From positions 36,059,846-36,123,845 of the forward strand of contig OY755243.1 of assembly GCA_963576725.1 (NCBI GenBank): 64,000 bases of DNA, in the 5' to 3' direction. This document shows positions 46,090 through 57,015 of this stretch, piece after piece. This DNA is from Azorinus chamasolen (lineage: Eukaryota; Mollusca; Bivalvia; Cardiida; Solecurtidae). Made by a program: the position numbers and the translations under genes. The notes under the pieces are model-generated. The model did no database searches. It was not told the origin of the DNA and worked only from the letters and a program-made list of their open reading frames with translations. The stretch's first letter is position 1. Each line of letters begins with the position of its first letter.

Positions 46090-46943
46090 CAATACTCCAT
46101 CTATTGTATACAATTTTCTGACTGCAAATCCAAAGTTGAAACTCAAATCTTTCAGAACCTGTTCAAAGGTTTGAGCAGTCCGTCGATTTAATAACAACAA
46201 ATGCTTTTCAATTGGCCTTCCATTTTTCATCACCAAAACTTTCTTTGGTTGATTTCGCGTATAAACCCTGGATAAATCGTAACCAGGGCGGAATCCAGCC
46301 CTTTGTTTACCACTGTGTAATTCGAACTCTTTCAGCAAATCATTCAACGTACGTTTTCCACTGTCTGGTCTAGCAGAATGCCAAACGTGTTTTGTGTCCA
46401 CCCTAGCTACATCCAATCCTCGTGCATATTTCCTATTTGATGAACAGATATACTGGCCATCCTGAGTAAGATCTTCTAAGTTATGAACCTTATGTTTTGC
46501 TCTTGGAGTGTATATGCTTCGCACGCCAAATGGAAGACTCTTCATTCGTATCGATAGATCACGGGCAACTGTATCAAGTTTTCTATGCTTTTTAGGATGA
46601 ATCACCATTTTGATAGGACTAAATTTGTAATCACCATCAATGAAAAACCAACAGGACTTTGCAGCAGTTGTGGCCGTAAGAGAAGTCCTGTATTCCGTTT
46701 CTACTGGTGACCTCTTACCCATCTCTACCATGCTTTTTGTATCCATATCTCTCTTTCCTGTTCGCTTTAAGGGAGGCAACCCCCTCTTCCTGTCGGGGGG
46801 TGATACTTCTTTCTGCCTTGCTCCCCGGCTGGCATCACCTTTTCCTCTGGTTCCCCCTGCCTGCTCTTCATCTTTTGGTACCTTGGGAAGTTTTCTGGGT
46901 TTCTTCTGAACTGTTGCCATGGTTACTTGTGCACCATCTGATT
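46090..46943 (-). CDS. Exon 1 (coding from 46920): basic tail, DCX 1, start of DCX 2
   Basis: The ATG at 46918-46920 sits in ACCATGG and opens 277 codons, ending in phase 0 at a GTGAGT donor (46084-46089). A CTTTCAG acceptor ends at 46944, so about 23 nt of 5' UTR lie in this exon and at least one upstream non-coding exon must exist. Residues 1-88 are rich in Lys, Arg, Pro and Gly (PKVPKDEEQ, SPPDRKRGLPPLKR) and look disordered. DCX 1 begins at SCWFFIDGD and includes the FGVRSIYTPR core and DGQYICSS, both typical of doublecortin folds. DCX 2 begins at KKVLVMKNGRP and is cut by the intron at YTIDGVL, a usual point in this fold. An in-frame upstream ATG (46987-46989) lies on the intron side of the acceptor and is not used in this model. 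This is the longest exon of the gene. Confidence 0.92.
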
Positions 46944-47094
46944 CTGAAAGAATAAGATTAATGCAACAGATTGATATAGTGTTATCCATAAAACATTCAC
47001 TTTCATTTAACTTTTAACCCTTATACTGCTATTCGCAACCTGACTCATAATTTGCAAGCAACTTGGTTTCTAATGAGACACCAAGAAACTCAGC

Positions 47095-47212
47095 GACTCA
47101 TCAGGCATCGCACCCTGGTTTCTCTGTATCCTCTCCCCTCTCTCTGGGGCGTCCAATTAGCCCATAGTGAGCAGAAACGGACGTTAATCAACACTAACAA
47201 ACAAACAAAACT
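47095..47212 (+). repeat. SINE-like 3' part
   Basis: CTGGGGCGTCCAATTAGCCC through GGACGTTAATCAACACTAAC, ending in ACAAACAAACAAAAC. A short-unit A-rich tail is common in mollusc SINEs. No tRNA head found next to it. Confidence 0.35.
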
Positions 47213-47365
47213 TATTGGGATCTAATCTGCTTGACACCTGGTCAATTGTCTCTCAAAAGCTTGAAAGAATTGGAAATACAGGTAGTAAATAGTAAAAATT
47301 GTACCAGATCCAAATTTAAGGAGACATTAGTTTTTAGTTTTCTTTAATTTCTTAAAGAAACAACA

Positions 47366-47670
47366 ACAAGAGGGCCACCATGACCCTATACTGCTCAACT
47401 GAATAAATTGGCCGCATGATCTAAAGTGTACACTGAACATTTGTCTGTCAGTTTAAAAAATTAACTAAACATAATAAGCTCATGATGGCCATGGTTTTCA
47501 GGAATTAAATAGCTAGATCAATTTTAGTAGAGAATCATCTCAAAATTAATCTTACAAATTTGTATGACACCCAGCCAGGGGTTTCCGAGGGGTTCCTGAA
47601 AATTTCACAACAGTTAATGGACAATAAGTCAAGTCTCCTGGCAGCCATGTGTTTAGAAAAGTCAACACTG
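47366..47670 (+). repeat. Fragment of GCTCACC-type element
   Basis: ACAAGAGGGCCACCATGACC and CTGCTCAAC resemble a left end. The rest is too diverged to define, and no right end is seen. Confidence 0.35.
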
Positions 47671-47672
47671 AT

Positions 47673-47916
47673 TTAACCATTTACCTGTTTACCAAATTAT
47701 TTCAATACCTACTGAATACTCATGGGCAAAATAGTTATAGCAAAATATGGAAGGTGGAACATTGTAGCCATTTTATAAAGTAAAGAGGCATATCTTTCAA
47801 ATTCTATCGGCAAACAGAGCAGACCCTGATCAGATGTCTCCTATAGGAGCCATCTGATCTGGGTCTACTTTGTTTGCAAATGCTTGAAAACTTGTTTAGA
47901 TGAAGGAAAGGGTTAA
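47673..47916. mobile_element. A-type palindromic MITE (TTAA)
   Basis: TTAACCATTTACCTGTTTAC to ATGAAGGAAAGGGTTAA. Here the GTAGACC side is on the right (reverse orientation). Arms GATCAGATGTCTCCTATAGG and GAGCCATCTGATCTGGG. Confidence 0.7.
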
Positions 47917-48188
47917 CAATATTCGTAAGGTTCTACCTGAGGAACAGTTATGAAAATTTATAATAAAAAGAATCCAGCCAGTAGGTTCAGATTTTAGTAT
48001 ATTTGGAAAATTAGACCCATCTCAGTAACAATATAGAGGCAGCTTGACCAACTTAGTAGAGATTCACCCCAGACACCAATTAATATTGAAATCTAGCAAG
48101 TAGATTATTACGAAAAACAGATTTCTTCAAATTTCACTAAAGCTATACATTGTGCAAGTCCCACTACTTGGAGCAATGTTCTGACAAT

Positions 48189-48403
48189 TTAATGCTATAC
48201 AACATGAATATTCATGTAAGAAATGACAAAATATTCATAATGACACTATGAAACAGGACATTTTTATCATACCAAGAATTGTAGCATAAGATCTATATTA
48301 TTTCATAGGCAAACAGAGCAGACCCTGATCAGATGGCTCCTGTATCTAAGTCTACTCTGTTTGTAAAGACATTAAAAGGAATATATATGGAGTAAATGGT
48401 TAA
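48189..48403. mobile_element. A-type MITE, hairpin shortened
   Basis: TTAATGCTATACAACATG to GGAGTAAATGGTTAA. The right arm is cut to CTGTATCTAAGTCTACTCTG, so the palindrome is half lost. Confidence 0.6.
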
Positions 48404-48737
48404 ATAGCTTTAACAATATTGATATTAAATAGTCATCATAAAATAATATTTCTGCAAATTTTTCCTGACATCAGGTCAAAGGGTCAAGAAAATCTTTCAA
48501 GATTTTCTGCTTAGTTGCCAAGACAACAAGAAATTTGAATAGAAGGCAAAATTTAGAACAAAAGTGAAAGATGGTCTCACAAGATCCATTTCAGCAAATT
48601 TTGGTTTTTCACAAGACAAGTTCTTTGAAGAAAAAATGTTGACAATACATAATGGACAAAAGAGGGCATATAACATACATGTATGTCACAGACTATATGA
48701 GCACTGACTGCTCCGGTGAGGTATAAAACAATGAGTA

Positions 48738-49742
48738 AAGTGTCAGTCAGGCTGGATATCAACTGTTGGCAAAGGTTATCAGTGTCAGTCAGGCTGGATA
48801 CTAACTGCTAGCAAAGGTTATCAGTGTCAGTCAGGCTGGATACCAACTGCTGGCAAAGGTTATCAGTGTCAGTCAGGCTGGATACTAACTGCTAGCAAAT
48901 GTTATCAGCGTCAGTCAGGCTGGATACCAACTACTGGCAAAGGTTATCAGTGTCAGTCAGGCTGGATACCAACTGCTGGCAAATGTTATCAGTGTCAGTC
49001 AGGCTGGATACCAACTGCTGGCAAAGGTTATCAGTGTCAGTCAGGCTGGATACTAACTGCTAGCAAATGTTATCAGTGTCAGTCAGGCTGGATACCAACT
49101 GCTGGCAAAGGTTATCAGTGTCAGTCAGGCTGGATACTAACTGCTAGCAAAGGTTATCAGTGTCAGTTAGGCGGAATACCAACTGTTGGCAAATGTTATC
49201 AGTGTCAGTCAGGCTGGATACTAACTGCTAGCAAATGTTAACAGTGTCAGTCAGGCGGGATACCAACTGCTAGCAAAAGGTTATCAGTGTCAGTCAGGCA
49301 GGATACTAAACTGCTGGCAAAGGTTATCAGTGTCAGTCAGGATAGATACCAACTACTGGCGAAGGTTATCAATGTCAGTCAAGCTGGATACTAAATGCTA
49401 GCAAAATGTTATCAGTGTCAGTCAGGCTGGAAACTAACTGCTAGAAAAATGTTATCAGTGTCAGTCAGGCTGGATACCAACTGCTGGCGAAGGTTATCAA
49501 TGTTAGTCAGGCTGGATACTAACTGCTAGCAAATGTTATTCGTGTCAGTCAGGCTGGATACCAACTGCTGGCAAAGTGTCAGTCAGGCTGGATACCAACT
49601 GCTGGCAAAGGTTATCAATGTCAGTCAGGCTGGATACCAACTGCTGGCAAAGGTTATCAGTGTCAGTCAGGCTGGATACCAACTGCTGGCAAAGGTTATC
49701 AGTGTCAGTCAGGCTGGATACCAATTGCTGGCAAAGGTTGTC
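48738..49742. repeat. Minisatellite, 42-bp unit, about 24 copies
   Basis: Units of GTGTCAGTCAGGCTGGATAC plus CAACTGCTGGCAAAGGTTAT and CA. They differ by CTGCTGGC/CTGCTAGC, CCAACT/CTAACT and AAGG/AATG, often alternating. As 42 is a multiple of three, a frame stays open across the last copies (VRLDTNCWQRLS), but there is no start context or codon support. Confidence 0.92.
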
Positions 49743-49744
49743 AC

Positions 49745-50717
49745 AAAGTCACACATAAAAATCATATCAGTTCTTGTTCAGATTCATAAAATGAATATCA
49801 TTTACTTAATGGAGAGACCCTCAGGTCTCTCCACAGCGTTGGAATTGGATGTCGGCATATTCTGGGGTGGTTTACAATTTATCTCAAGGAGTTCTGAATT
49901 GGGATAGTAAAAAGAATATCGCCGTCTACCGGACAGGACGAGTTGTGGCTATTCTCATGCGTGAGTTTTGGTTATATAAAATATACGCAGTTAAACTATC
50001 ACTAACCAATAAGGAGTTTGAATATTAAAGTATTTATAGAAAACGTGGTTGAATTTGAAAAATAGGACCAGTTGAATTCAGATTGTCAATATTCTAATTA
50101 AAATAGACATGATTATTTTATTCCAGAACAAAAAAATAAGTAACGGTCGGCTCAGTTTCTATTTTAAGATTGACTTATTCATAAATCGATGTAGCTGAAC
50201 ATATTATTTGGGTCTATGCCATTTCCCGTCCCTTTAAGAGCTTCTTAATCTAATTAGCATGCGGGTAGAATGGAAACATGTACTTTTTATCCATTAATCT
50301 TTGCTTTCCAACCTGATTCTTGCTAAACCGCATTTCTCCAGCGGTGGATTAAGTTAATAAAGCTAAGCCGTTGAAAAAAAAGCGTTTAAGTTTACGTTTT
50401 GTATTACCTGGTGTGGGTTAAAAAATTCTCTCTTTTTTTTCTTCTTTTCTTATTTGTATAATCTATTGGTAATTTTTCCGTTATTCCATCAACATATGCA
50501 GAAAATCGAAATACATGTACTTACATTGTTAAGGATCATTATGCCTTAGAAACGGCTAGTACTATCACTAACCTAATAAACCTTCTAGATACTACCGGAA
50601 GAAACCTAATACATGTAGGAGGATCTAGCACACTTGGAAGTGCTTGCTAGATACATAAACCAATGTTTTGACTGGTGTGTCCATGTGCCTTAGATCTTCA
50701 TGAGGAAGCAAGATGAA
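49745..50717. other. Low-repeat stretch upstream of the gene
   Basis: No gene and no clear repeat. CpG is a little more frequent than around it. A possible minus-strand donor (AACAAT then GTAAGTAC) ends near 50,519. This is a possible place for the missing 5' non-coding exon or promoter of the DCX/PLAT gene, though nothing proves it. Confidence 0.25.
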
Positions 50718-52446
50718 TACAAGAGGGCCATGAGGCCCTGAAGCGCTCACCTGAGATAACCCCAGGGGCGGGGCAATTTTTTACCACAAGAAATCATGTG
50801 TGCAACCTTAGTAGAGAACCACAAGGCAAAGCAATATGCCATTAATTAAAGGTCTAAGCCTTATGGTTTCAGAGAAAATAATATTTTATATTTTTCCCAT
50901 GAAAAACTGATAAGCCCTGAGGCAGGGCCAAGTTTCTCCCAGTGGTCAGGGTCTAAGTTAAACATTCTTGGCAAGAGGACCACAAGCCACAGCTACATAT
51001 TTGTAGAGGACCATTAGATCATGTTACATACCAAATATCAAAGGTCTAGGCCTTACAGTTTCAGTAGATTTTTAAAGACTTTCCTATGAAAAACTGATAA
51101 GCCCTTGGGCGGGGCCATTTTTGGCCCGGGGGTCATAATTTGAACAATATTTGTAGAGGACCATAAGATCATGCTACATACCAAATATCAAAGATCTAGG
51201 CCTTACAGTTTCAGAGAAGAAGATTTTTGAAGATTTTCCTATGAAAAACTGATAGGCCTTAGGCGGGGCAATTTTTGGCCCGGGGGTCATAATTTGAACA
51301 ACTTTTGTAGAGGACCATTAGATCATGCTACATACCAAATATCAAAGGTCTAGGCCTTACAGTTTGAGAGAAGAAGATTTTTAAAGACTTTCCTATGAAA
51401 ACTGATAAGCCCTTGGGCGGGGCCATTTTTGGCCCCGTGGTCATAATTTGAACAACTTTTGCAGAGGAGGACCATAAGATCATGCTACATACTAAATATC
51501 AAAGGTCTTGGCCTTACAGTTTGAGAGAAGAAAATTCTTAAAGATTTTCCTATGAAAAACTGATAAGCCCTTGGGCGGGGCCATTTTTGGCCCGGGGTCA
51601 TAATTTGAACAATCTTTGTAGAGGACCATAAGATCATGATACATACCAAATAGGTCATAATTTGAACAATCTTTGTAGAGGACCATAAGATCATGATACA
51701 TACCAAATATCAAAGGTCTAGGCTTTACAGTTTGAGAGAAGAAGATTTTTAAAGATTTTCCTATGAAAAATTCCATATTACCATATATGGAAAAAATAAC
51801 CACGCCCTCTGGCGGCCATGTTTTTTGCCGCATCAAAATTCTTTTAACAACTTTTAAAGTCTATCAACTGAGAAACATTTTGGTGAAAACTATATTCAAA
51901 TCGGACAAGTCATTCTGGAGAAGAAGATTTTTCTAGATATTGCATACAGTTGCCATGGCAACAAGACCGATGGCCCCACCCACTATCTTTTAACAACTTT
52001 TGAAGCACACACCCACAGTATGTATCTGACCAAGTTTGGTTAGAATTGGGCAGTCAGTTTCAGAGAAGAAGTCGTTTGAAATTGTTGACGGACAGACAGA
52101 CGGACACACTAACAAATGGGTAGTTGTGTGACTTTTTCCTTTGATCTTTTCTTGTGGGACTAGTCCCACAAGTAAAACTATTTTTGGCTCTAACTTTGGA
52201 ATAGAATGATCTGGAAGCTAACCCTAACCCTAACCCTATGTCCCACAACTGGCCAGGTTAATGTCACAAGAAATGGCCAGGTTAATGTCACAAGAGATGG
52301 CCAGGTTAATGATTTTACTTGTGCGACTAGTTAGAAAAAGTCACACAACTACCCTTTGGTGAGTGCGGACGGACTGACAGACAGACGCCGGACACAGGGG
52401 TATCACAATAGCTCACCTTGAGCACTTTGTGCTCTGGTGAGCTAAA
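50718..52446 (+). mobile_element. Tandem-core element, GCTCACC family, divergent core
   Basis: ACAAGAGGGCCATGAGGCCC and GCGCTCACC at the left; TAGCTCACCTTGAGCACTTT and GCTCTGGTGAGCTAAAA at the right. Units of about 175 bp carry GGGCGGGGCCATTTTTGGCC in place of the CCAATTTTGACC version. The last 600 nt are unique (GCCATGGCAACAAGACCGAT) and hold another insertion. Confidence 0.8.
52118..52354. mobile_element. GGGTAGTTGTGTGAC MITE
   Basis: 21-bp inverted ends GGGTAGTTGTGTGACTTTTT(C). Inside are a perfect 22-bp palindrome at 52151-52172 (centre GGGACTAGTCCC), a telomere-like CTAACCCTAACCCTAACCC run, and repeated GGCCAGGTTAATG. Second copy at 58.1 kb. Confidence 0.75.
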
Positions 52447-54160
52447 AATGTATTGTTGTTTATATGTAATTTACCAATATGTGCCTAAGATATTATACAC
52501 ATGCTTTAGTTACGTTAATCATTAATGTTTTAGTATGCATTCATTTGTAACCCGAGAGGGTCCATGGTTGGTAAATGAAACCTGTTCTAATATATATTCT
52601 ATTCTATTCTAAGAAACCTAAGTTTATCCGCACCCATTTATTACGTCACTAGAGAAGCTTGCTGACTGGTTAAATTCCAATTCACAGAATACTATTTTTT
52701 TCAAAGAACTATTTGCAACGATTAAAGCATTATACATGTATATATCTCCTAAGCAGTGGCGCTTGATGTTCATCGTCTTCGTTCTATTTATAACACACAT
52801 ACTACTTGATATGCACAATAGTTATTTATAGAAACCTATTTACGATCAGGTGCCAAAACCTTGCCAAACCGCCCCTGTATATAGCAAATGTTCGATAAAA
52901 AACTGCTGCAGGTCTCTCCTTGTTTTTGAATTCTTTGAATGCTGAATACTAAATATGGAATGGTCCACAATTGTTTAACAATAGAGTCATTTTGTAAGAA
53001 AGGATATTATATGTGAGAGAATGTTGAATGACAAACTGTGCAGACCCTGATCAGAGGACCCCTCTAGGAGCCCTCTGATCTGGGTCTACAGTTTGCAAAT
53101 GCCAGCACACTTATTGCCTACATCCAAAGGTGTTAAACAGTATACTCCTCCATGTAAAACAGTGCAGACCCTGATCACACTGTTTGAAAATGCCAGGACA
53201 CTTATTGCCCACACCCAAAGGCTTCAGTAGTATAACTACCATGTTAAATAAGAGTTTAAAAAAAAAAAGCTTTCGGAGATTTGTATTTGCACACTTTGCT
53301 CTACAACATTGTATTTGAAATTAAAAATTGGAAATCTATTGTGACATTCTACACCCAAGTATTCCTTATTTATCTGAACATCCTGTGCACACAAAAGGTA
53401 TAAAATGAATGTAAACCTCTATTTGATTTCATTGATTGCAAAATCGGACAAATCTTATTATCAGACTTGCTAACATGAATACTTGCTTTGTTTCATTTTC
53501 TTGTTTGTTGACAATTATGGCTGTTTCAGTTAGGTTTAAACCATTTAACAATCAAAAAAAGGTTTCACTGTCAACAATACTTGTATGCTCCCTGGAAGGA
53601 AGTATTTGCCATATATTGGCAATACGTGTCAAATACATTCTATTTCACCATGTTTTGAGCACACTCTCCAGCGCTGCAGTCATGTCCGATGCATTTTCTA
53701 GCAACATGTGTCAAATGCTCTCCCAAGCACTATGGTTCAAGTACACTCAAGTTACAAATGCCATGTGTCCACTGCAATCTCTAGAATCATGTGTCAAATG
53801 CATTCATTAATGCTTTGTATCCATTGCATTCTGTACCCCCACATGTGAGAAGCATTCTATAGATAGTATCTATACTACTAAAAGAACGAACTCGATTTTC
53901 TGTCGGATTTGTCGTAAATACGGCACAAACTACATATTGGGTAATGTCATGTGCGGGTAGCTTACACACTGAAGTTGTGTTATTTGACATCTAAAAAGCA
54001 TTAATATCAGCAGTTTGGATACAGACAGAGAAATTCCCCTACCTACAGAAATAGTCCATCTAAAAATAGACGGGAAAAGACCTTCCAAGGTGAGTGACGA
54101 TTGCTGTGTAGCCTGGTAGAGATTGTGGTGAAATAAGTTGATAGGGTTTACTGTGTGGTT
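52447..54160. other. No gene; degenerate repeats
   Basis: A fold-back remnant (ATCAGAGGACCCCTCTAGGA) lies at 53,040-53,095. A vague 45-bp repeat (ACATGTGTCAAATGC) spans about 53,600-53,850; the 124-codon open frame over it has no recognisable domain. Confidence 0.4.
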
Positions 54161-54232
54161 TGCATGGTAGCTCAGTCGGTAGAGTGTTGGCATGGTAAGC
54201 CAGAGGCCCTGGGTTCGAGTCCCAGTTGAGTC
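54161..54232 (+). tRNA. tRNA-Thr(GGU)-like sequence, probably pseudo or SINE-derived
   Basis: Box A TAGCTCAGTCGGTAGAGT and box B GGTTCGAGTCCC are intact. The T stem CTGGG/CCCAG and anticodon stem TTGGC/GCCAG pair, with the 7-nt loop ATGGTAA reading GGT. The acceptor arms (TGCATGG against TTGAGTC) barely pair, so it is unlikely to be a working tRNA. A tRNA-derived repeat head is the likelier reading. Confidence 0.45.
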
Positions 54233-54439
54233 ACAACTTTTTCACCATGTTAAAATATTCCGATACGGACACAAACGTATTATTTTTTGTTTGTTTGTTT
54301 TGTTTCTCTTTTACTATTTGTTGACAAAACACAAGACAATTTGTGACTGTTTATACATGCATAATTGCATTTGGTGATGTTTCCGCTGCCTTTTAATAAA
54401 GTAATAATCTGCTGGTAAAAATCATGAATATTGATAAGA

Positions 54440-54629
54440 TTGTTTTTTTTATAAAGGCACATGAACACAGGAAAGTTTGGCAAATGCACAAACTGTAGAC
54501 TCATATCTATATTATTTCATAAGCAAACAAAGCATACCCTGATCAGATGGTTCCTACAGTAGCCATCTGATCTGGGACTACTCTGTTTGCAAAGGTGTAA
54601 AAGGACATATTTATGGAGTAAAGGGTTAA
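54440..54629. mobile_element. A-type MITE, left end missing
   Basis: GATCAGATGGTTCCTACAGT with AGCCATCTGATCTGGGAC; end TATGGAGTAAAGGGTTAA. A partner hairpin (GATCAGACAGTTCCTG/TTGCTATCTTATC) at 54,670-54,730 is a second, shorter copy. Confidence 0.55.
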
Positions 54630-54803
54630 TCATTTTCTCCATACTCCTGCCTTTTTACTTTTTAGTAAACAGAGTAGATCCTGATCAGACAGTTCCTGTA
54701 GTTGCTATCTTATCACGGTCTACTCTGTTTGCTTATGTTACAAAACTTTGCCATAGCAATAAATTTCCTAAATTTTCTTTTGCACCAGAATACAGTAACT
54801 AAA

Positions 54804-55022
54804 TTCACTCTTTGCATGCTAGCAGCAAACCATGATTACCTATGCAACCAGTTTGGATCCAGATGAGATGCAGCATTATGCTCTAAATATCTTAATCTAA
54901 ACTGTTTAAACACTTTGACCATTGTGGCATATTTTTGCAAAGAAATGTAAGAAATTTTATTCCAAGAACTGAAGCAGATAACAATTGCTGCAGATGAAAA
55001 TTTACATAGTGTGCAAAGAGTT
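54804..55022. repeat. D-type repeat (CTCTTTGCATGCTAGC)
   Basis: TTCACTCTTTGCATGCTAGC at the left and TGTGCAAAGAGTTAA at the right, with GGATCCAGATGAGATGCAGC between. A partial relative ends CTAGCATGCAAAGAGTGAA at 59,990-60,010. Confidence 0.5.
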
Positions 55023-55111
55023 AATATCTGTAGCAGAATTACTCCAATAAATACAGTAAAACCTGCCTACTGTGACCATTAAAATTAGCTCTTTGAATAT
55101 TTATCAAAGAA

Positions 55112-56628
55112 ACAAGAGATGTTTGTTAAACATGTATACCCCCCCAGACCCCCTGACCTTTGATCTAGTGACCTCAACTATAGAGGTCATCTAGCGGTCA
55201 TGACTAATCACCACAGCAACTATAAAAATCCTAAGCCAAACCACTGATCATTTATTGATCTGAAAACAGTTCACAAGTTAAGGTCATGGTGACCTTGACC
55301 TTTGACCTCAACAACTAGAGGGGTCATCTAGTGGTCACGACCAACTACCACAGCAAGTTGAAAATCCCGAACCAAACCATTGAGCAGTTATTAATTGGAA
55401 ACCATTTCATCAGTTAAGGTCATGATGACCTTGACCTTTGACCTAGTGACCTCAAAATCAATAGGGGTCATCTAGTTGTCATGACCAACCACCACAGAAA
55501 GTTTGAAGATCCTAAGCCAAACCCTTGAGCAGTTATTGATTGGAAACCATTTCACCAGTTAAGGTCATGGTGACCTTGACCTTTGACCTAGTGACCTAAA
55601 AAACAATAGGGGTTATTTATTGGTTATGACCAATCACCACAGCAAGTTTGAAGATCCTAAGCCAAACCCTTGAGCAGTTATTGATCGGAAACTATTTCAC
55701 CAGTTAAGGTCATGGTGACCTTGACCTTTGACCTAGTGACCTACAAAACAACAGGGCTCATCTAGTTGTCATGACCAACCACCTAAGCAAATTTGAAGAT
55801 CCTAAGCCAAACCCTTGAGCAGTTATTGATCAGAAACCATTTTACAAGTTAAGGTCATGGTGACCTTGACCTTTGACCTAGTGACCTAAAAACAATAGGG
55901 GTCATCTAGTGGTCATTACCAACCACCACAGCAAATTTGAAGATCCTAAGCCAAACCCTTGAGCAGTTATTGATCGCAAACCATTTAACCAGTTAAGGTC
56001 ATGGTGACCTTGACCTTTGACCTAAAAAACAATAGGACTCATCTAGTTGTCATGACCAACCACCTAAGCAAATTTGAAGATCCTAAGTCAAACCCTTGAG
56101 CAGTTATTGATCAGAAACCATTTTACCAGTTAAGGTCATGGTGACCTTGACCTTTGACCTAGTGACCTCAAAAATAATAGGGATCATCCAGTGGTCATGA
56201 CCAACTACCACAGCAAGTTTGAAGATTCTAAGCTAAACTCTTGAGCAGTTATTGATCGGAAACCATTTAAACAGTTAAGGTCAAGGTGACCTTGACCTTT
56301 GACCTAGTGACCTCAAAATCAATAGGGGTCATCTAGTGGTCATGACCAACCACCACAGCAAGTTTGAAGATCCCAAGCCAAACCCTTGAGCAGTTATTGA
56401 TCGGAAACTATTTTACCATTTTAGGTCATGGTGACCTTGACCTTTGACCTAGTGACCTCAAAAACAATAGGGGTCATCTACTTGTCATGACCAACCACCA
56501 CAGCAAGTTTGAAGATTCTAGGCCAAGTCGATTATTAGTTATCGTTCGGAAACCATCGATCTACCGACCGACCGACAGACATGTGCAAAGCAATATACCC
56601 CCATTTTTTCAAAAGGGGGGTATAATAA
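55112..56628 (+). mobile_element. Tandem-core element, TATACCCCCC family, ERE-bearing units
   Basis: ACAAGAGATGTTTGTTAAAC (hairpin ATGTTT/AAACAT) then GTATACCCCCC; right end TTTCAAAAGGGGGGTATAAT. Nine units of about 145 bp (CACCACAGCAAGTTTGAAGA, CCTTGAGCAGTTATTGATCG). Confidence 0.8.
55281..56437. promoter_or_regulatory. Nine perfect IR3 nuclear-receptor sites
   Basis: AGGTCATGGTGACCT, or TGA/AGG spacer variants, starts at 55281, 55427, 55562, 55707, 55852, 55996, 56133, 56278 and 56423. Each is followed by TGACCTTTGACCT, giving direct-repeat half-sites as well. These are sequence matches only. Confidence 0.55.
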
Positions 56629-57015
56629 TTAGATCATGAATATTAATTAGCTTAATTCTGAAAATGGTATATCTACACATGGAATCTTTGCCAAAGCAAA
56701 AGCTGTGGAATCAGATCTATATTATTTCTTCATCAAACAGAGCAAAGGGTTAAGACAGGTGGTAGCTTAATGCAGGATGAAAGTTATCAAGGAGTTTCTG
56801 CATTACTTTCATTCTGCATAAAGCAAGCACCTACTCTTATCTGGCTCTATATTTTATTCATCATATGGCTGCTATAGGCAGGTTCTACTGCAAAGGGTTA
56901 ACAGATATAGAAGACCTCTTTAGGTACCACCTACTGCAATCTCCAAAATGTGTTGTCATCTTAAACCATTCCCTCATAGGCTATTTTTAGATTCAAAGAA
57001 AAGGAGCATTAACTA

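Larger units (their letters stand above)
3527..46943 (-). other. Gene: DCX-PLAT-beta-trefoil multidomain protein (3' end outside window)
   Basis: Fourteen exons on the minus strand join with GT-AG boundaries and fully compatible phases into 917 codons with no stop. Domains in order by residue: basic Lys/Arg/Pro-rich tail 1-88; DCX 1 about 89-172; DCX 2 about 226-300; Arg/Ser-rich linker 300-341; PLAT 1 about 342-457; PLAT 2 about 470-592; six beta-trefoil-type repeats about 614-872; acidic and Pro-rich linker 875-917, continuing out of the window. DCX domains of the doublecortin family bind microtubules and tubulin. The PLAT domains carry the WLA-RDEDD and WLD-EGEDD signatures typical of LOXHD1 repeats, a protein of stereocilia. 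A microtubule- or cilium-associated scaffold role is therefore inferred, not shown. There is no catalytic domain and no signal peptide or membrane segment. The gene is stretched over 43 kb by repeats in every larger intron. An unseen 5' non-coding exon is expected because the first exon starts at a splice acceptor. Relatives could be annotated as LOXHD1-like or RP1/DCDC-like. Confidence 0.88.
55054..56890. mobile_element. CAGTAAAACC MITE split by a later element
   Basis: CAGTAAAACCTGCCTACTGT after TA at the left; GCTATAGGCAGGTTCTACTG at the right. Inside it AGGTGGTAGCTTAATGCAGG and the pairing AAAGCAAGCACC are still visible at 56,755-56,840. Confidence 0.65.

Noticed and set aside
46640..46955. 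Plus-strand frames opposite exon 1
   Set aside because: Antisense shadows of the DCX exon, whose minus-strand reading matches known domains.
49533..49907. 124-codon open frame with repeated VRLDTNCWQRLS-type sequence
   Set aside because: It is just the 42-bp minisatellite read in a frame that stays open because 42 is a multiple of three; no start context, splice sites or family match.
52210..52235. Interstitial telomere from a chromosome fusion
   Set aside because: Only about three CCCTAA units, inside a MITE that has a second copy with a similar run at 58.2 kb; it belongs to the element.
53436..53810. 124-codon plus-strand frame
   Set aside because: Lies over a degenerate ACATGTGTCAAATGC repeat, has low complexity and no recognisable domain.
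54161..54232. A functional tRNA-Thr gene
   Set aside because: The acceptor stem does not pair properly; kept only as a tRNA-like sequence.
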